Positions 1-9,354 of a stretch of 64,000 nucleotides of DNA are shown piece by piece. A model generated the notes under the pieces. That model made no database searches. It had not been told where the DNA came from and saw only the letters and a program-made list of their open reading frames with translations. Position 1 is the stretch's first letter, and every line of letters begins with the position of its first letter. A program made the position numbers and the translations under genes. Origin of the DNA: DATMRF01 sp035566435 (GTDB lineage Bacteria > Verrucomicrobiota > Verrucomicrobiia > Limisphaerales > UBA8199); contig DATMRF010000088.1 in NCBI GenBank assembly GCA_035566435.1, positions 17,222 through 81,221 on the forward strand. The letters are read 5' to 3'.

Positions 1-1
1 C

Positions 2-517
2 CGCCAGAACCCGCGCCGGATCATCCGCGCAGTCGAAGTCATCCGGCTTACCGGCAAGCCATTCTCCCAACAGCGTGCTGTGTGGGGTCAAAGCAACCGC
101 CTTGCGCCTTCCGCGTCGCACTTCTTTGGACTGATTCGCTCCACCGAGGACTTGCGCCGCCGCATCGCCGCCAGGGTGGACGACATGTTCCGCCGAGGTA
201 TGGTGGCCGAGACCGAACAACTCCTCCGCCGCGGCCTCGTGAATAACCAAACCGCCATGCAGGCGCTCGGATATCGGCAGGTTGCGGAATACCTGCAAGG
301 GGTTCGCTCGCTGCCCGAGACCATCGAACTGGTTAGGATACGAACTCGCCAGTTCGCTAAGCGCCAAATGACGTGGTTTCGCCGCCAGCTCCCGCTGACG
401 TGGATTCACCTGACAACGAGCGATGCCCCTGACAATGTCGCTAAGCGAATTGCGCAACGGTTCGCCAGCGAGTCTCCGACCCGCTCGGCCGTATTAGGCG
501 ACCAGGGGATCATTTGA
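2..517 (+). CDS. miaA: tRNA dimethylallyltransferase, 3' part
   Basis: This is the C-terminal 171 residues of MiaA, which transfers a dimethylallyl group to the N6 of A37 in tRNAs reading UNN codons. The reading frame is open from the window edge. Its first residues carry the family signature for the tRNA-binding region (NPRRIIRA, then EVIRLTGKPFS), followed by the helical region with LRRGLV and the ALGYRQ motif, and then RTRQFAKRQMTWFR, which is very typical of MiaA C-termini. The P-loop and DMAPP-binding N-terminus lie upstream of the window. The gene converges on ftsK, whose stop is only about 40 bases away, so the two share a very short terminator region. The family call is firm; only the 5' boundary is unknown. 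Confidence 0.95.
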   Translation, partial: RQNPRRIIRAVEVIRLTGKPFSQQRAVWGQSNRLAPSASHFFGLIRSTEDLRRRIAARVDDMFRRGMVAETEQLLRRGLVNNQTAMQALGYRQVAEYLQGVRSLPETIELVRIRTRQFAKRQMTWFRRQLPLTWIHLTTSDAPDNVAKRIAQRFASESPTRSAVLGDQGII

Positions 518-556
518 GTGGTGGCGGCTTCTCGCACCTTTTTCGCAAACCATCGG

Positions 557-3214
557 TCAACCTGTCCTCGCCGTCGCTCCATCCGCGCCCGTGCCGTCCA
601 AATCAATTAAAATGTCCCTTGGTTCGGCTCCCTTGCTTGGTCCCACGATTCCACGGTTCTCCAGTTCGTCCATGATGCGCGCGGCGCGGCCATAGCCGAG
701 GCGCAGCCGCCGCTGCAACAACGATACGCTGGCTTTCTGCTCGCTCCGGATCACCTCGATGCACTGCTGGATGATTTCCTCATCCTCGTCAATGCCGCCC
801 TCCCCGTCGAAGCCGGCCGAGGGCTTGGAAAGCTGCTGGTGAATCTCCATTTCGTAGCTTGGCTTCGCCTGTTTGGCGATAAACCCCACGATGTCTTGGA
901 TTTCCTGGTCCGTGACCAGCGAACCCTGTGCGCGAATCAACTTCGCCGAGCCCGGTGGCAGGTACAGCATGTCGCCTTTGCCGAGCAGTTTGTCCGCTCC
1001 CATCGCGTCCAGGATCGTCCGCGAATCCACCTTCGCCGCAACCTGGAAGGCAATCCGAGCCGGGATGTTCGCCTTGATGACGCCAGTGATGACATCGACG
1101 CTCGGCCGCTGCGTCGCCACGATGCAATGAATTCCCGCCGCGCGAGCCATTTGAGTGATGCGTGCGATGGCCATTTCCACATCCGCCGGCGCCACCAGCA
1201 TCAGGTCCGCCAGCTCGTCGATAATCACCACGATGTAGCTGAGCTTCTCCGGAATAATGATGTCTTCCTCGCGCGGCACGACGATCTCCTCGTCCACCTC
1301 GACCGCGAACCCTTCCGCTCCGGGTTCGACCTTCTCCTTCCTCGCCATCAGCGGCAGCTCCGGCTCTTTTGGCGGCAACGGCTTGTTCTTGGGGCGCGAA
1401 TTGAACGACCCGATGTTGCGCACGCCGACCCGCGCGAAGATCTGGTACCGCTTCTCCATTTCATTTACCACCCAACGCAGTGCCAGGATGACCTTCTTTG
1501 GGTCGGTGACTACCGGCACCACCAGGTGCGGCAGCATGTTGTAGTGCTGCAGTTCGACCACCTTCGGGTCGATCATCACGAAACGCAGTTGGTCGGGAGA
1601 AAAGCGATAGAGCAATGAGGTGATGATCGCGTTGATGCACACTGACTTCCCCGACCCGGTGCTGCCTGCGATCAGTAAGTGCGGCATCTCCGCCAGGTCT
1701 GCTACGATCGGGTTGCCATACACGTCCTTGCCGAGGCAGAGCGGAACCCGGGCTTTGGTGTTGCGCCATTCCTCGGATTCCAACAAGTCCCGGATGATCA
1801 CCTTTGTCTTTATCGCGTTGGGGACCTCGACGCCCACCGAACTCTTGCCCGGCACCGGCGCGAGGATGTGAATCCGTTCGGCTTTGAGCGCGGCGGCGAT
1901 GTTATTGCTCAGCGCGGTGATCTTCTCAAGCTTGACGCCCGGCGCGGGGTGCAGCTCGTAGCGCGTGATCGTCGGGCCTTTCGTAATGTCGCCCAGCGAC
2001 ACCTCGATATCGAACTGCGCCAGGGTTTGCTGCATCAACCGGGCGTTGGCCATCAACTCCTCTTTGGACTCGGTCGGCCTCAGAGTTTGGTCCGGGTGCT
2101 GCAGAAAGTCCAGCGATGGGAGTTGATAATTGCCGATGAGCGGGGTGGAGGCGACAGTGAGTGGCTTGGGCTTTCTGGGTGCCGGTTTGGGTTTGGCGGC
2201 GGGTGCCGACTCGCCCTGAGTCCCGGGTTCAGATTTACCCTGTTTTTCCTTTTCGTCCTCGACCATTTCCGCTGCCGAGCCCTCGGCTTTAGCCTCCGCC
2301 GTCTTGGAGTCAGCCGGCTTTGCGCCAGGCTCCGCCTTGTTGCCCAGGACTTCGGCCGTGGTCGCAGCCGCCACCTCCTTCGCGGGGATGACCTCTCCTT
2401 CGTCTGGCGGCGCCGGCTCTTTGGCGGGCTCGGGCGCGCCCGCTTTCTTCGACCGGCCCGATTTGTTTTGCGGCACGCTCAGGTCGCGAACGGTCGGTTC
2501 CGGCACCGGCTTCAGATCGGGTCCCAGGCCGGAACGCGCCACTGCTTCTTCGAGTTGCTTTTTCTGCTTCTGCAGGTCGCGCGCGCGCCGTTCCAGCGCT
2601 GCTTCCTCCGGGGTCGCTTCGCGTTCCTGGGCTTTGCGCGTCGCCCAGACCCGGCGCACCCACTCACCCAACTGGAAATCGGTCAGGAACAGAAGACTGA
2701 TCAGGTCTAGCCCAAAGTACACGATCGCGGCGCCCGTCCGGCCAAGGACTTGAAACGCGAATTGATAAAGCGTGTGGCCGACGTACCCGCCCAGGCTCGG
2801 CGCGCCGATGGCGCTCCGCGCGCGGCCGAACAGCGACGTCGTCTCGTTGAGGTGCGGCAAATCGACCAGGTGCAACAGGCCAACGAGGGACAGAAGCAGA
2901 ATAACGACCCAGGGCCAGCGCCGCTTGAGGTAAAACAGAGCCTCGAAAAAGCAACCAAGGCCGACAAACGCCACCAGGATCGGCAAAACGTACCCTGAGA
3001 TACCCAACAAGGAAAAAGCGCCGCCGGCCATTTGCGCCCCTAACGGGCCGATCCAGTTATGCGCCGGGTGGTTTGGCGGATTCTTCACGCGCGCCAGGTC
3101 GTAAGGATCGAAAGACAATACCGCCACCAGCAACAACACCGCTACCACCATCAGCACAATGCCGATGATGTCATTAAAGCCACGTGAAGGCTCGCTCGGT
3201 GATTTTCGCGCCAC
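557..3214 (-). CDS. ftsK: DNA translocase FtsK/SpoIIIE family
   Basis: FtsK pumps chromosomal DNA at the division septum and activates dimer resolution. The N-terminus has about four membrane segments (roughly residues 14-34, 64-91, 101-116, 159-176), then an Ala/Pro/Glu/Lys-rich linker (about 186-356) and the RecA-like motor with Walker A GSTGSGKS (about 517-524) and Walker B VVIIDELADL (about 662). A winged-helix gamma domain, which reads KOPS-type sites in this family, closes the protein (LLQRRLRLGYGRAARIMDEL). An acidic insertion of a few dozen residues sits between the Walker motifs (about 606-658). The start given is a GTG at 3214, just before VARKSPSEPSR. An ATG at 3331 would add 39 basic residues of low complexity that do not look like FtsK. 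It is divergent from dinB, with about 250 bp between the two. Confidence 0.95.
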   Translation of the reverse strand: MARKSPSEPSRGFNDIIGIVLMVVAVLLLVAVLSFDPYDLARVKNPPNHPAHNWIGPLGAQMAGGAFSLLGISGYVLPILVAFVGLGCFFEALFYLKRRWPWVVILLLSLVGLLHLVDLPHLNETTSLFGRARSAIGAPSLGGYVGHTLYQFAFQVLGRTGAAIVYFGLDLISLLFLTDFQLGEWVRRVWATRKAQEREATPEEAALERRARDLQKQKKQLEEAVARSGLGPDLKPVPEPTVRDLSVPQNKSGRSKKAGAPEPAKEPAPPDEGEVIPAKEVAAATTAEVLGNKAEPGAKPADSKTAEAKAEGSAAEMVEDEKEKQGKSEPGTQGESAPAAKPKPAPRKPKPLTVASTPLIGNYQLPSLDFLQHPDQTLRPTESKEELMANARLMQQTLAQFDIEVSLGDITKGPTITRYELHPAPGVKLEKITALSNNIAAALKAERIHILAPVPGKSSVGVEVPNAIKTKVIIRDLLESEEWRNTKARVPLCLGKDVYGNPIVADLAEMPHLLIAGSTGSGKSVCINAIITSLLYRFSPDQLRFVMIDPKVVELQHYNMLPHLVVPVVTDPKKVILALRWVVNEMEKRYQIFARVGVRNIGSFNSRPKNKPLPPKEPELPLMARKEKVEPGAEGFAVEVDEEIVVPREEDIIIPEKLSYIVVIIDELADLMLVAPADVEMAIARITQMARAAGIHCIVATQRPSVDVITGVIKANIPARIAFQVAAKVDSRTILDAMGADKLLGKGDMLYLPPGSAKLIRAQGSLVTDQEIQDIVGFIAKQAKPSYEMEIHQQLSKPSAGFDGEGGIDEDEEIIQQCIEVIRSEQKASVSLLQRRLRLGYGRAARIMDELENRGIVGPSKGAEPRDILIDLDGTGADGATARTG

Positions 3215-3465
3215 GCAACCAAAGTAACAGTTCGCGGTAACGAGTGACAAGCGTGATGCGGGGCGGGGGAAACGTGGGGCTGACCGGCGTTGCTTTCCAG
3301 ATCGACTTCTGGACTTTTGAGCTGGGTTCAAAATGCATAAGCTGCATCCGTGAAGACAAAACTCAGCAATTACGAAGCGACGCCGAACATGGAATCATCC
3401 CGTTCTATATACTCCTTGCCTCTGGCTTCAGTCGTTTGACCGCTGACCAAATTCCCACGGCTGTC

Positions 3466-4596
3466 ATGCCGCGCGTCATTTTCCATCTCGACATGGACGC
3501 CTTCTACGCCTCCGTGGAGCAACGCGATAATCCGGACTTGCGGGGGAAGCCGGTTATCGTGGGGAGCCCGCCCACACAGCGTGGGGTCGTTTGCGCCGCG
3601 AGTTATGAAGCGAGGAAATTCGGCGTCCGGTCCGCTATGCCTAGCGCGACTGCCGGGCGGCTTTGCCCCAAAGGGATCTTTCTACCTCCTCGCATGGAGA
3701 ACTACAAGGCCGAGTCTGCGAAAATCATGGACCTGCTTGCCCGGACTGGTGCAACCGTCGAGGCGATGTCGATCGACGAAGCCTACCTGGATGTGTCCGG
3801 AGTGACTGCTCAGCCCGCGACCGGTGTTATCGCCTTCAACGATGAGGGAACCCAGGACGACGCCTCGGAGCCCGATACGGACCGCGCACTCTACGCTGCG
3901 GTGCCGCTGGCACGCGAGCTGAAGCGGAAGATTCTCGCCGAGCGTCGTCTCACTGCCACCATCGGCATCGCCACAAACAAGCTCCTCGCGAAGCTTGCCA
4001 GCGATTTCCAAAAACCCGACGGCCTCACACTGGTTCCCGAGCGCGACAAGGTGCAGTTCCTGAGGCCTTTGGCGGTGCGAGCCCTGCACGGAGTCGGCCG
4101 CGCCACCGAAGACATCCTGCATCGCGCTGGCGTCGAGACCGTTGGCGATTTGCAGGATTATCCGGGTGACCTGCGAGCGCTGATTGGTTCATTTGCCGTC
4201 CGGCTTAGGGCTTTTGCCTTCGGCGAGGACGACCGGCCCCTGGAGGTGGACGACACGATCAAGAGCATCAGCAGCGAGGAGACTTTTCTGCACGATACCG
4301 AGGACCGCCGTATCCTGAAGAAGTCGCTCCGCGACCAGGCGGCGGATGTCTCAGGCAAACTCAAACGCAAACGTCTCGCCGCGCATACCGTTCAGGTCAA
4401 GCTCCGGTACAGCGACTTCAGGACCCTGACGCGCCAGTTGACCGTCGAGGGGCCAATCACGGAAGCTGAGGAGCTCTACCGCCTGGCGTGCTTTCTCCTG
4501 GCCCGGGAAAAGCTGGTGTCGCGGCCTTTGCGGCTGCTCGGCCTGGGCGTCAGCCACTTGGACCTCCCGGTGGCCCGCCAGCTCGAGCTGTGGTGA
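3466..4596 (+). CDS. dinB: DNA polymerase IV (Y family)
   Basis: This is an error-prone translesion polymerase of 376 residues. The family N-terminus HLDMDAFYASVEQ begins at residue 7 and supplies the first metal-binding aspartate. The second catalytic block SIDEAYLD is at 102-109. The helix-hairpin-helix part (LHGVGRATEDILHRAG) and the little-finger domain follow. The ATG at 3466 is chosen because the protein then starts MPRVIFHLDMD as in homologues; the frame is open upstream to 3244, but that part has no family similarity. An acidic insert of about 25-30 residues (about 112-140, with DDASEPDTDR) follows the second catalytic block, which is longer than in E. coli DinB. No LexA box could be recognised upstream. 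Confidence 0.95.
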   Translation: MPRVIFHLDMDAFYASVEQRDNPDLRGKPVIVGSPPTQRGVVCAASYEARKFGVRSAMPSATAGRLCPKGIFLPPRMENYKAESAKIMDLLARTGATVEAMSIDEAYLDVSGVTAQPATGVIAFNDEGTQDDASEPDTDRALYAAVPLARELKRKILAERRLTATIGIATNKLLAKLASDFQKPDGLTLVPERDKVQFLRPLAVRALHGVGRATEDILHRAGVETVGDLQDYPGDLRALIGSFAVRLRAFAFGEDDRPLEVDDTIKSISSEETFLHDTEDRRILKKSLRDQAADVSGKLKRKRLAAHTVQVKLRYSDFRTLTRQLTVEGPITEAEELYRLACFLLAREKLVSRPLRLLGLGVSHLDLPVARQLELW

Positions 4597-4629
4597 CGTA
4601 CGGCTCAGCCGCAACGATGGAAACGGATT

Positions 4630-4769
4630 TTAACGCAAAGACACAAAGGCAGGAACCGGGTTTAACCTCAAACAAGAGGTTCACCTGCCGGTTGGATCAA
4701 CGAACTTGCGATTGGGCTTCTGATTCCTCGGATCCTTTGCGTCTTTGCACCCTAGCGCCTTTGCGTTAA
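4630..4769. repeat. inverted-repeat element, AACGCAAAGAC family
   Basis: The left arm TTAACGCAAAGACACAAAGG (4630-4649) is answered by CCTTTGCGTCTTTGC (4734-4748) and CCTTTGCGTTAA (4758-4769) on the right, with about 85 bases between. It lies between the convergent genes dinB and the OPT transporter. It has no open frame or transposase. It could form a long stem and act as a two-way transcription stop, or be a MITE-like mobile relic. Confidence 0.6.
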
Positions 4770-4793
4770 GGATTTCGACTGAATGGATACGGC

Positions 4794-6629
4794 TCAGAGG
4801 ATGGCCTGCACGAGCCCGTAAACACCCACGCTTAATGCCGCAAGCGAATCACCGGCAATCAATCCTCCGCCGACCAACGACATCGTGCTCATGTCGGCCG
4901 GCAATCCGGCTCCCTTCCCTATCATGGCCGGAACTGGTCGCCTGGCTGTGACCGTGTCAAAAATGGTCGCCCCAATGCCGCCCGTCGTCCACCAGAGCAC
5001 CGTCGGCAGCTCCACGAACCCGCCAAAAGACGACGCGTACGGGCTTGGCAACACCACGGCGTCCAGCAGAAAATCGGCCGTGCGGCCTGCGAGCGAGCGT
5101 TCCCGCAAACGCTGATAACCTGGCCGGCCCTTGATCAACTTTCGCGCCAGTTCGATCAACAGTCCCAGTGCCACGCCGAGCTGCAGCGCTTTCATTACGT
5201 GCGGCTGCGACTGCGTTATCCCTCTAAGCGCGCCGACGATTTTAAAGGTCATCGCCGATTGCCACTTGTGTGCCCCCGCGAGGTGAGGGTGGGCGAACTG
5301 GTCCTGGGTCAAAATCGGGAACGCGCTCATGAACAGTTTTGCCAGCGCGACCGCCAGCACGGCGCCCATCGTAATTCCGACCACCTGGTAACGGAATTGG
5401 ATCACCCGATTGGTGCCCAGCCGTGCGCCGGTTGAACGGTCTTGCTGCATGTCACATCCCTCATTGCACGCGATCACCAGTATGGACGCGCACAGCAGCC
5501 CAGTGCTGGCGTCGCGTAATCCGATGGCGGCCATGATGAACACCGTCATCACGAATGCGCTCGAAAGCGGGTTCCAGTCCGATAGGCCCTGCGAGATGCC
5601 ATTAACGAGTACGAACAGGAAGGACAGGCCGATTCCCACCAGCAGAAACGACATCGGCTGATGAAGCACGCTGCTACCCACCACCGCTGTGCCTGTGCCC
5701 CAAAACGCTACCCATACAAGGAGCCGCACCGTGTTGACCCGCTTCCAGTCCTCGGCGGGCCTCGCCGGAGCGGCCGCTTGTTCCCGGAACCGGCGCGACG
5801 CGCGCGCAAGAACTATTCCAACGTCCAGAATCGCCGCACCGAGAATGGTTCCCAGGGAGATGATGAATCCTATCTTTCGATACGGATCATCCACGCCCAG
5901 CCAGCCGATGCTCACCAGATGCGGCTTCTGCCAGGCTCCAATCAAGGCAACGACGAGCGCCGGAATCGCAATCCGCGAGCCGACGATCATGCCACCGCCC
6001 AAGGTGGACGCGGAGACGCCAATCGCTGTCATCGCGGCGACCTTCAACGAGCTCACACCGGTTACGTAGCCCAACAGCATGCCTCCGCCCAATTTTGCAA
6101 TCGAGCGCTTGAGCAGGGCTCGGTCGGTCAACGCCCGCAAAATGTTCGCCACGGCCAATCCCGAGGGGTAGGGCAATTGCATGCGATCGACCAGCAGAGG
6201 CGTGTACAGCATACCGATGCCAACCCCGAACATCCCAATGCAGAGGAAGTACAGGATAAGCTGCCAGGCGGGCGGCTCCGGCAGGCCTAGCCAGACCATC
6301 GCCTGGACCAGCACCGCCATCGCGCACATGCCTGCCACCGACGCCGCCATCGTCTGCATATAGTTGGCCCCATGCTTGCCCTCCGGCCCGTAAGGCAGCG
6401 TCACTGTGCTTCCGAGAATCCCCGCCAGCACCTGGCCGCCGATGAAAAAACCGATCGAGAAATTCATGAACGCCGCCGAAATTCCCCCGAGCGGTCCAAG
6501 AATGAAAATCGCCACCCCGGCCAGCATGAGGTAGTAGGCCGGCGAGCCGATGCGCGGCAGGAAACGCTTCGGCCCCGCGCGAAGCGCGGTATCCTCAGCC
6601 GACGATGCACTCGTCAAACGCTCGACCAT
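4794..6629 (-). CDS. OPT family oligopeptide transporter
   Basis: This is a 611-residue polytopic membrane protein of the OPT superfamily, which imports peptides, metal chelates or thiols by proton symport. The start reads SPAYYLMLAGVAIF and continues into many hydrophobic helices (about 12-15) across the whole length. The motif GTNRVIQFRYQVVGITMG in the second half and the repeated Gly-rich helices (GGMLLGYVTG, SLVGGGLIAGDSLAAL) are characteristic of bacterial OPT proteins. It lies 62 bases downstream of bshA on the same strand, so it may be cotranscribed with the bacillithiol genes. Transport of a thiol or a peptide would fit, but the substrate cannot be told from sequence. A second OPT gene is at 19116-21095. 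Confidence 0.9.
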   Translation of the reverse strand: MVERLTSASSAEDTALRAGPKRFLPRIGSPAYYLMLAGVAIFILGPLGGISAAFMNFSIGFFIGGQVLAGILGSTVTLPYGPEGKHGANYMQTMAASVAGMCAMAVLVQAMVWLGLPEPPAWQLILYFLCIGMFGVGIGMLYTPLLVDRMQLPYPSGLAVANILRALTDRALLKRSIAKLGGGMLLGYVTGVSSLKVAAMTAIGVSASTLGGGMIVGSRIAIPALVVALIGAWQKPHLVSIGWLGVDDPYRKIGFIISLGTILGAAILDVGIVLARASRRFREQAAAPARPAEDWKRVNTVRLLVWVAFWGTGTAVVGSSVLHQPMSFLLVGIGLSFLFVLVNGISQGLSDWNPLSSAFVMTVFIMAAIGLRDASTGLLCASILVIACNEGCDMQQDRSTGARLGTNRVIQFRYQVVGITMGAVLAVALAKLFMSAFPILTQDQFAHPHLAGAHKWQSAMTFKIVGALRGITQSQPHVMKALQLGVALGLLIELARKLIKGRPGYQRLRERSLAGRTADFLLDAVVLPSPYASSFGGFVELPTVLWWTTGGIGATIFDTVTARRPVPAMIGKGAGLPADMSTMSLVGGGLIAGDSLAALSVGVYGLVQAIL

Positions 6630-6691
6630 GCCTGAAATTCAGCGGACCGCTTGATTACTGATGACTGGTCTCTGTCGCCTGCCCTCTGTCC

Positions 6692-7831
6692 TTACCCCCG
6701 CCTTCCCTCTCTTCTCTCCCCGCACACTCTCCGGTACAGTTCCTCGTATCGCGGCACGATTGCGTCTGCGGAAAAAAGCTTGCCCGCTCTTTTCCGAGCG
6801 GCCCGCCCGAGAGCAGCTCGGCGCGCCGGGTCCCGAATCAGACTTTCGACAGCTGCCGCGACCGCCCTGGCATCTCCCGGCGCCACCAGTAGTCCGCTAA
6901 CCTTGTCCTCCACGACCTCCGGGATCCCGCCCACCCGCGTCGCGACGCTTGGGCAGCCAAAACACATTCCCTCGAGGACGCTTAGGCAAAAACTTTCCGT
7001 CTCGGAGGTGTACAGTCCCACATGGGCGATTTGCAGGTAGTCTTCAATATCATTGACCTTCTCTACGACGATGAGCCGGTCGGAGAGGTCTAGCCTGCGT
7101 ACCTCGGCCGCAAACGGCGCGAAGCTCTCCCCGGCAAGGACGATGAGTTTGAAGCTGTCCCGCGGGCGTATGCGCGCCGCTGCCTCCAACAACAAATCGA
7201 TGCGCTTGAGCGGGCGAAGATTCGAGGAGTGCAGCACCACGGCCTGTTTGTTCACGCCGAGTTCCTTGCGTACCTGCTCGGGCGAACGCCGCGCGGGGCG
7301 TGGTGTGAAGAAATTGTGAATGACATCGATGGGCCGTTCGATGCCGAGGAGCTGCCGGGTTTCGCGTTCCAGGAACGCCGAAACCGTCGTCACCGCATCC
7401 GAGTGGTTCAGCGCGTGACGGATCGCTGGCCCGTAACCGGCATCGCGGCCCAGGAGCGTCGTGTCCGTGCCGTGCAAGGTGGTCACCAGACGCGGCCGCT
7501 GTTCCGCCGGCAACATCGACTGCGCCAGCAGCGCTGCCGTCGCATGCGGCACCGCGTAATGGACGTGGAGCACGTCCAGCCGGTGTTGCCGGCTGACCTC
7601 GGCCATCTTCACTGAGAGCGGCAGCGTGTAATCCGGGTACTTGAAAAGTCCGTAATCATTAATCCCTACCGCGTGGAAGTGGATGCGGGGCGCATTCGCC
7701 GGCAGCCGGAACGGCCTTTCGTAGCTGATGAAGTGCACCTCATGTCCCCGCTTCGCCAGGTCTTCCCCGAGCGCGGAGGCAAGGATGCCGCTCCCGCCCA
7801 CCGAAGGGTAACAAGTAATCCCGATATTCAT
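6692..7831 (-). CDS. bshA: N-acetyl-alpha-D-glucosaminyl L-malate synthase
   Basis: BshA is the GT4 glycosyltransferase that joins UDP-GlcNAc to L-malate in the first step of bacillithiol synthesis. The 379-residue protein starts MNIGITCYPSVGGSG, the diagnostic BshA start with its glycine loop. It also has HVHYAVPHA, TTLHGTDTTLLG, a phosphate-binding SNLRPLKR segment and the C-terminal GT-B box ETESFCLSVLEGMCFGCP followed by RVGGIPEVV. These features separate it from generic GT4 enzymes. It lies 7 bases after bshB1 on the same strand, so the first two pathway steps are in one transcript. The family call is firm. Confidence 0.95.
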   Translation of the reverse strand: MNIGITCYPSVGGSGILASALGEDLAKRGHEVHFISYERPFRLPANAPRIHFHAVGINDYGLFKYPDYTLPLSVKMAEVSRQHRLDVLHVHYAVPHATAALLAQSMLPAEQRPRLVTTLHGTDTTLLGRDAGYGPAIRHALNHSDAVTTVSAFLERETRQLLGIERPIDVIHNFFTPRPARRSPEQVRKELGVNKQAVVLHSSNLRPLKRIDLLLEAAARIRPRDSFKLIVLAGESFAPFAAEVRRLDLSDRLIVVEKVNDIEDYLQIAHVGLYTSETESFCLSVLEGMCFGCPSVATRVGGIPEVVEDKVSGLLVAPGDARAVAAAVESLIRDPARRAALGRAARKRAGKLFSADAIVPRYEELYRRVCGERREGRRG

Positions 7832-7838
7832 TCCGGGT

Positions 7839-8624
7839 TCAAAACGCTCGGGCTCCCCGGCCCACTCGCGCCAGTGAATCGATCACCAGCGGATCGTTCG
7901 GGAACAGCGGAATGGCCTGTCCGATCCCGGCGCGCAGCCCGTTCAGCCGGGCGCGGGTAAGCTGCAGTTCCACATAGTTCCGGGTGCGGGCTTGCGACGC
8001 ATGCGCCTCCATCGCGGCGGTCCATACTGCCAGCACTTCTGGCGCGGAAACATCCACCAGCACACGTGCCAGGTCGGTCGGTTCGGCCTCAGGCGTGACC
8101 GCGTAGTAGAACAATTGCTCGACGGCGTGTGGAGGAAGCGGGCGCAATCTTTTGACCCCGCCGTAACGAGCCAGCCGGGTGGCATCCCTGACCATCTGGC
8201 CGAGCCGCGGATGGTCCGGGTGTTGGTTCGGCGCCAGGCTGGGCGCCAGCACGAGCGCCGGCCTCTCGCGCCGCAGGATCTCCGCCAACTTAAGCGTGTG
8301 CTCGACCTTGACCTCGAAATGCGCATCGCCCCCCAAATCCAGAAACTCAATCGTGGCTCCCAGTCGCTCCGCCGATTTTTCGGCCTCGGTCGTCCTCTCC
8401 GCGGCGGTGCCGTTCGAAGCAGCTTCGCCGCGCGAACAAACCACGAAGCGCACCTCGCGGCCCGCCTGGGTTTCCCCCGCGATAACGCCCCCGCAGCCGA
8501 ATTCGATATCGTCCGGGTGCGCTCCGAAGGCCAGTAATTTGCGCAGGTTTGAACCTCCTGCTGCTCGGTTGCGTGCGCCCGTTTCAGGCGCGGATTTCGG
8601 TGTAGGCTTCATCGGAGCGGTCAA
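7839..8624 (-). CDS. bshB1: bacillithiol biosynthesis deacetylase BshB1
   Basis: This PIG-L/LmbE family zinc hydrolase removes the acetyl group from GlcNAc-malate. The zinc motif AHPDD is at residues 35-39, inside AFGAHPDDIEFGCGG, the BshB1 form of the motif. The downstream histidine block NQHPDHPRLGQM supplies the other metal ligand. The 261-residue length fits the family. The first 27 or so residues are a polar extension, and a second ATG at 8612 is equally possible. Either start overlaps the 3' end of the upstream BshC-like gene by 29-41 bases, which suggests translational coupling. It sits directly before bshA, giving a bshB1-bshA order. Confidence 0.92.
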   Translation of the reverse strand: MTAPMKPTPKSAPETGARNRAAGGSNLRKLLAFGAHPDDIEFGCGGVIAGETQAGREVRFVVCSRGEAASNGTAAERTTEAEKSAERLGATIEFLDLGGDAHFEVKVEHTLKLAEILRRERPALVLAPSLAPNQHPDHPRLGQMVRDATRLARYGGVKRLRPLPPHAVEQLFYYAVTPEAEPTDLARVLVDVSAPEVLAVWTAAMEAHASQARTRNYVELQLTRARLNGLRAGIGQAIPLFPNDPLVIDSLARVGRGARAF

Positions 8625-9354
8625 TGGTTTCCCGGTCGATAAACGTGATCTCGGGCGCTTCTTCCTTTTTCAGATAAGCCCTTTCGCCCGCGCCCGCAAC
8701 ATAATGCGTGCACTGCAGCGCCGATTGCATCCAGCGGAGCCGGGTGTCACGCGCGGGGCTGACTTGCTCCTTGGTGAACGCCGCCGACGGCAGCGTCACG
8801 AATGAATCGCCCCCCTCGTGGAGCTTCAACTCACCGCCGGAAAAACGAGCCCGGACGATTTCGCCCTCGTGCGGCACTTCGACGTAGAAATCATCTACCT
8901 CGCGGGCCGCCCGCCGGACCTCCGGGTCGCTGGAACGTGCCACGCGGAGGCCCTCCAGCAAACCCATCCCTCGGTACATCTCCAGGCAAAAGTCGGCCAC
9001 ATTGACCGCCGCAGTCTTCTTGAACAGGTCGATAAGTTCGTGACCGACGTAATTAGGTAATCGCAGCGCTGTCCGGCCCTGCCAGTCCGCCGGGATGCGC
9101 TTGAGATACAGCGGTGAGAATTTCCGTTGCACCCGGTTCTCGAACGAGAAGTTGAGCTGGGCCGGCTGGCCCGTCGTGCGGTGCCGCAAAAAAGTCCGGG
9201 TCTCGCGTGGATCGTGGTCGCTGTCGTGGAAAAAGAAGACAACTTCTCCGCCGATCTCCGAGCGCAGTCGCCGCGCGGTCCGGATCTTTGCCACCAGGTA
9301 GCGCCGCGGAAAAAAGCCGCATGGCTGCTGGCCGAAGCAGATCACCGGTTTCAT
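8584..9354 (-). CDS. BshC-like protein, possible bacillithiol synthase
   Basis: This 256-residue protein starts at the ATG at 9354, which overlaps the symporter stop as ATGA. It holds FFFHDSDHDPRET early and, near the end, SPARDTRLRWMQSALQ followed by THYVAGAGERAYL. These echo two landmarks of BshC, the cysteine-adding enzyme: the EDHDF box and the C-terminal lsP-x-RP-x-Q plus YVGGPGE-x-YW box. Bacillus BshC is about 540 residues, so this copy is about half the usual length. Its place between the symporter and bshB1-bshA is where a missing BshC would be expected. The link is my inference from motif resemblance and context; otherwise it is an uncharacterised family. The start upstream of 9354 would be out of character. 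Confidence 0.5.
   Translation of the reverse strand: MKPVICFGQQPCGFFPRRYLVAKIRTARRLRSEIGGEVVFFFHDSDHDPRETRTFLRHRTTGQPAQLNFSFENRVQRKFSPLYLKRIPADWQGRTALRLPNYVGHELIDLFKKTAAVNVADFCLEMYRGMGLLEGLRVARSSDPEVRRAAREVDDFYVEVPHEGEIVRARFSGGELKLHEGGDSFVTLPSAAFTKEQVSPARDTRLRWMQSALQCTHYVAGAGERAYLKKEEAPEITFIDRETIDRSDEAYTEIRA

Noticed and set aside
3244..3465. A 74-codon N-terminal extension of dinB.
   Set aside because: The extension has no Y-family similarity, while the ATG at 3466 gives the canonical start; the region more likely holds the divergent promoters of ftsK and dinB.
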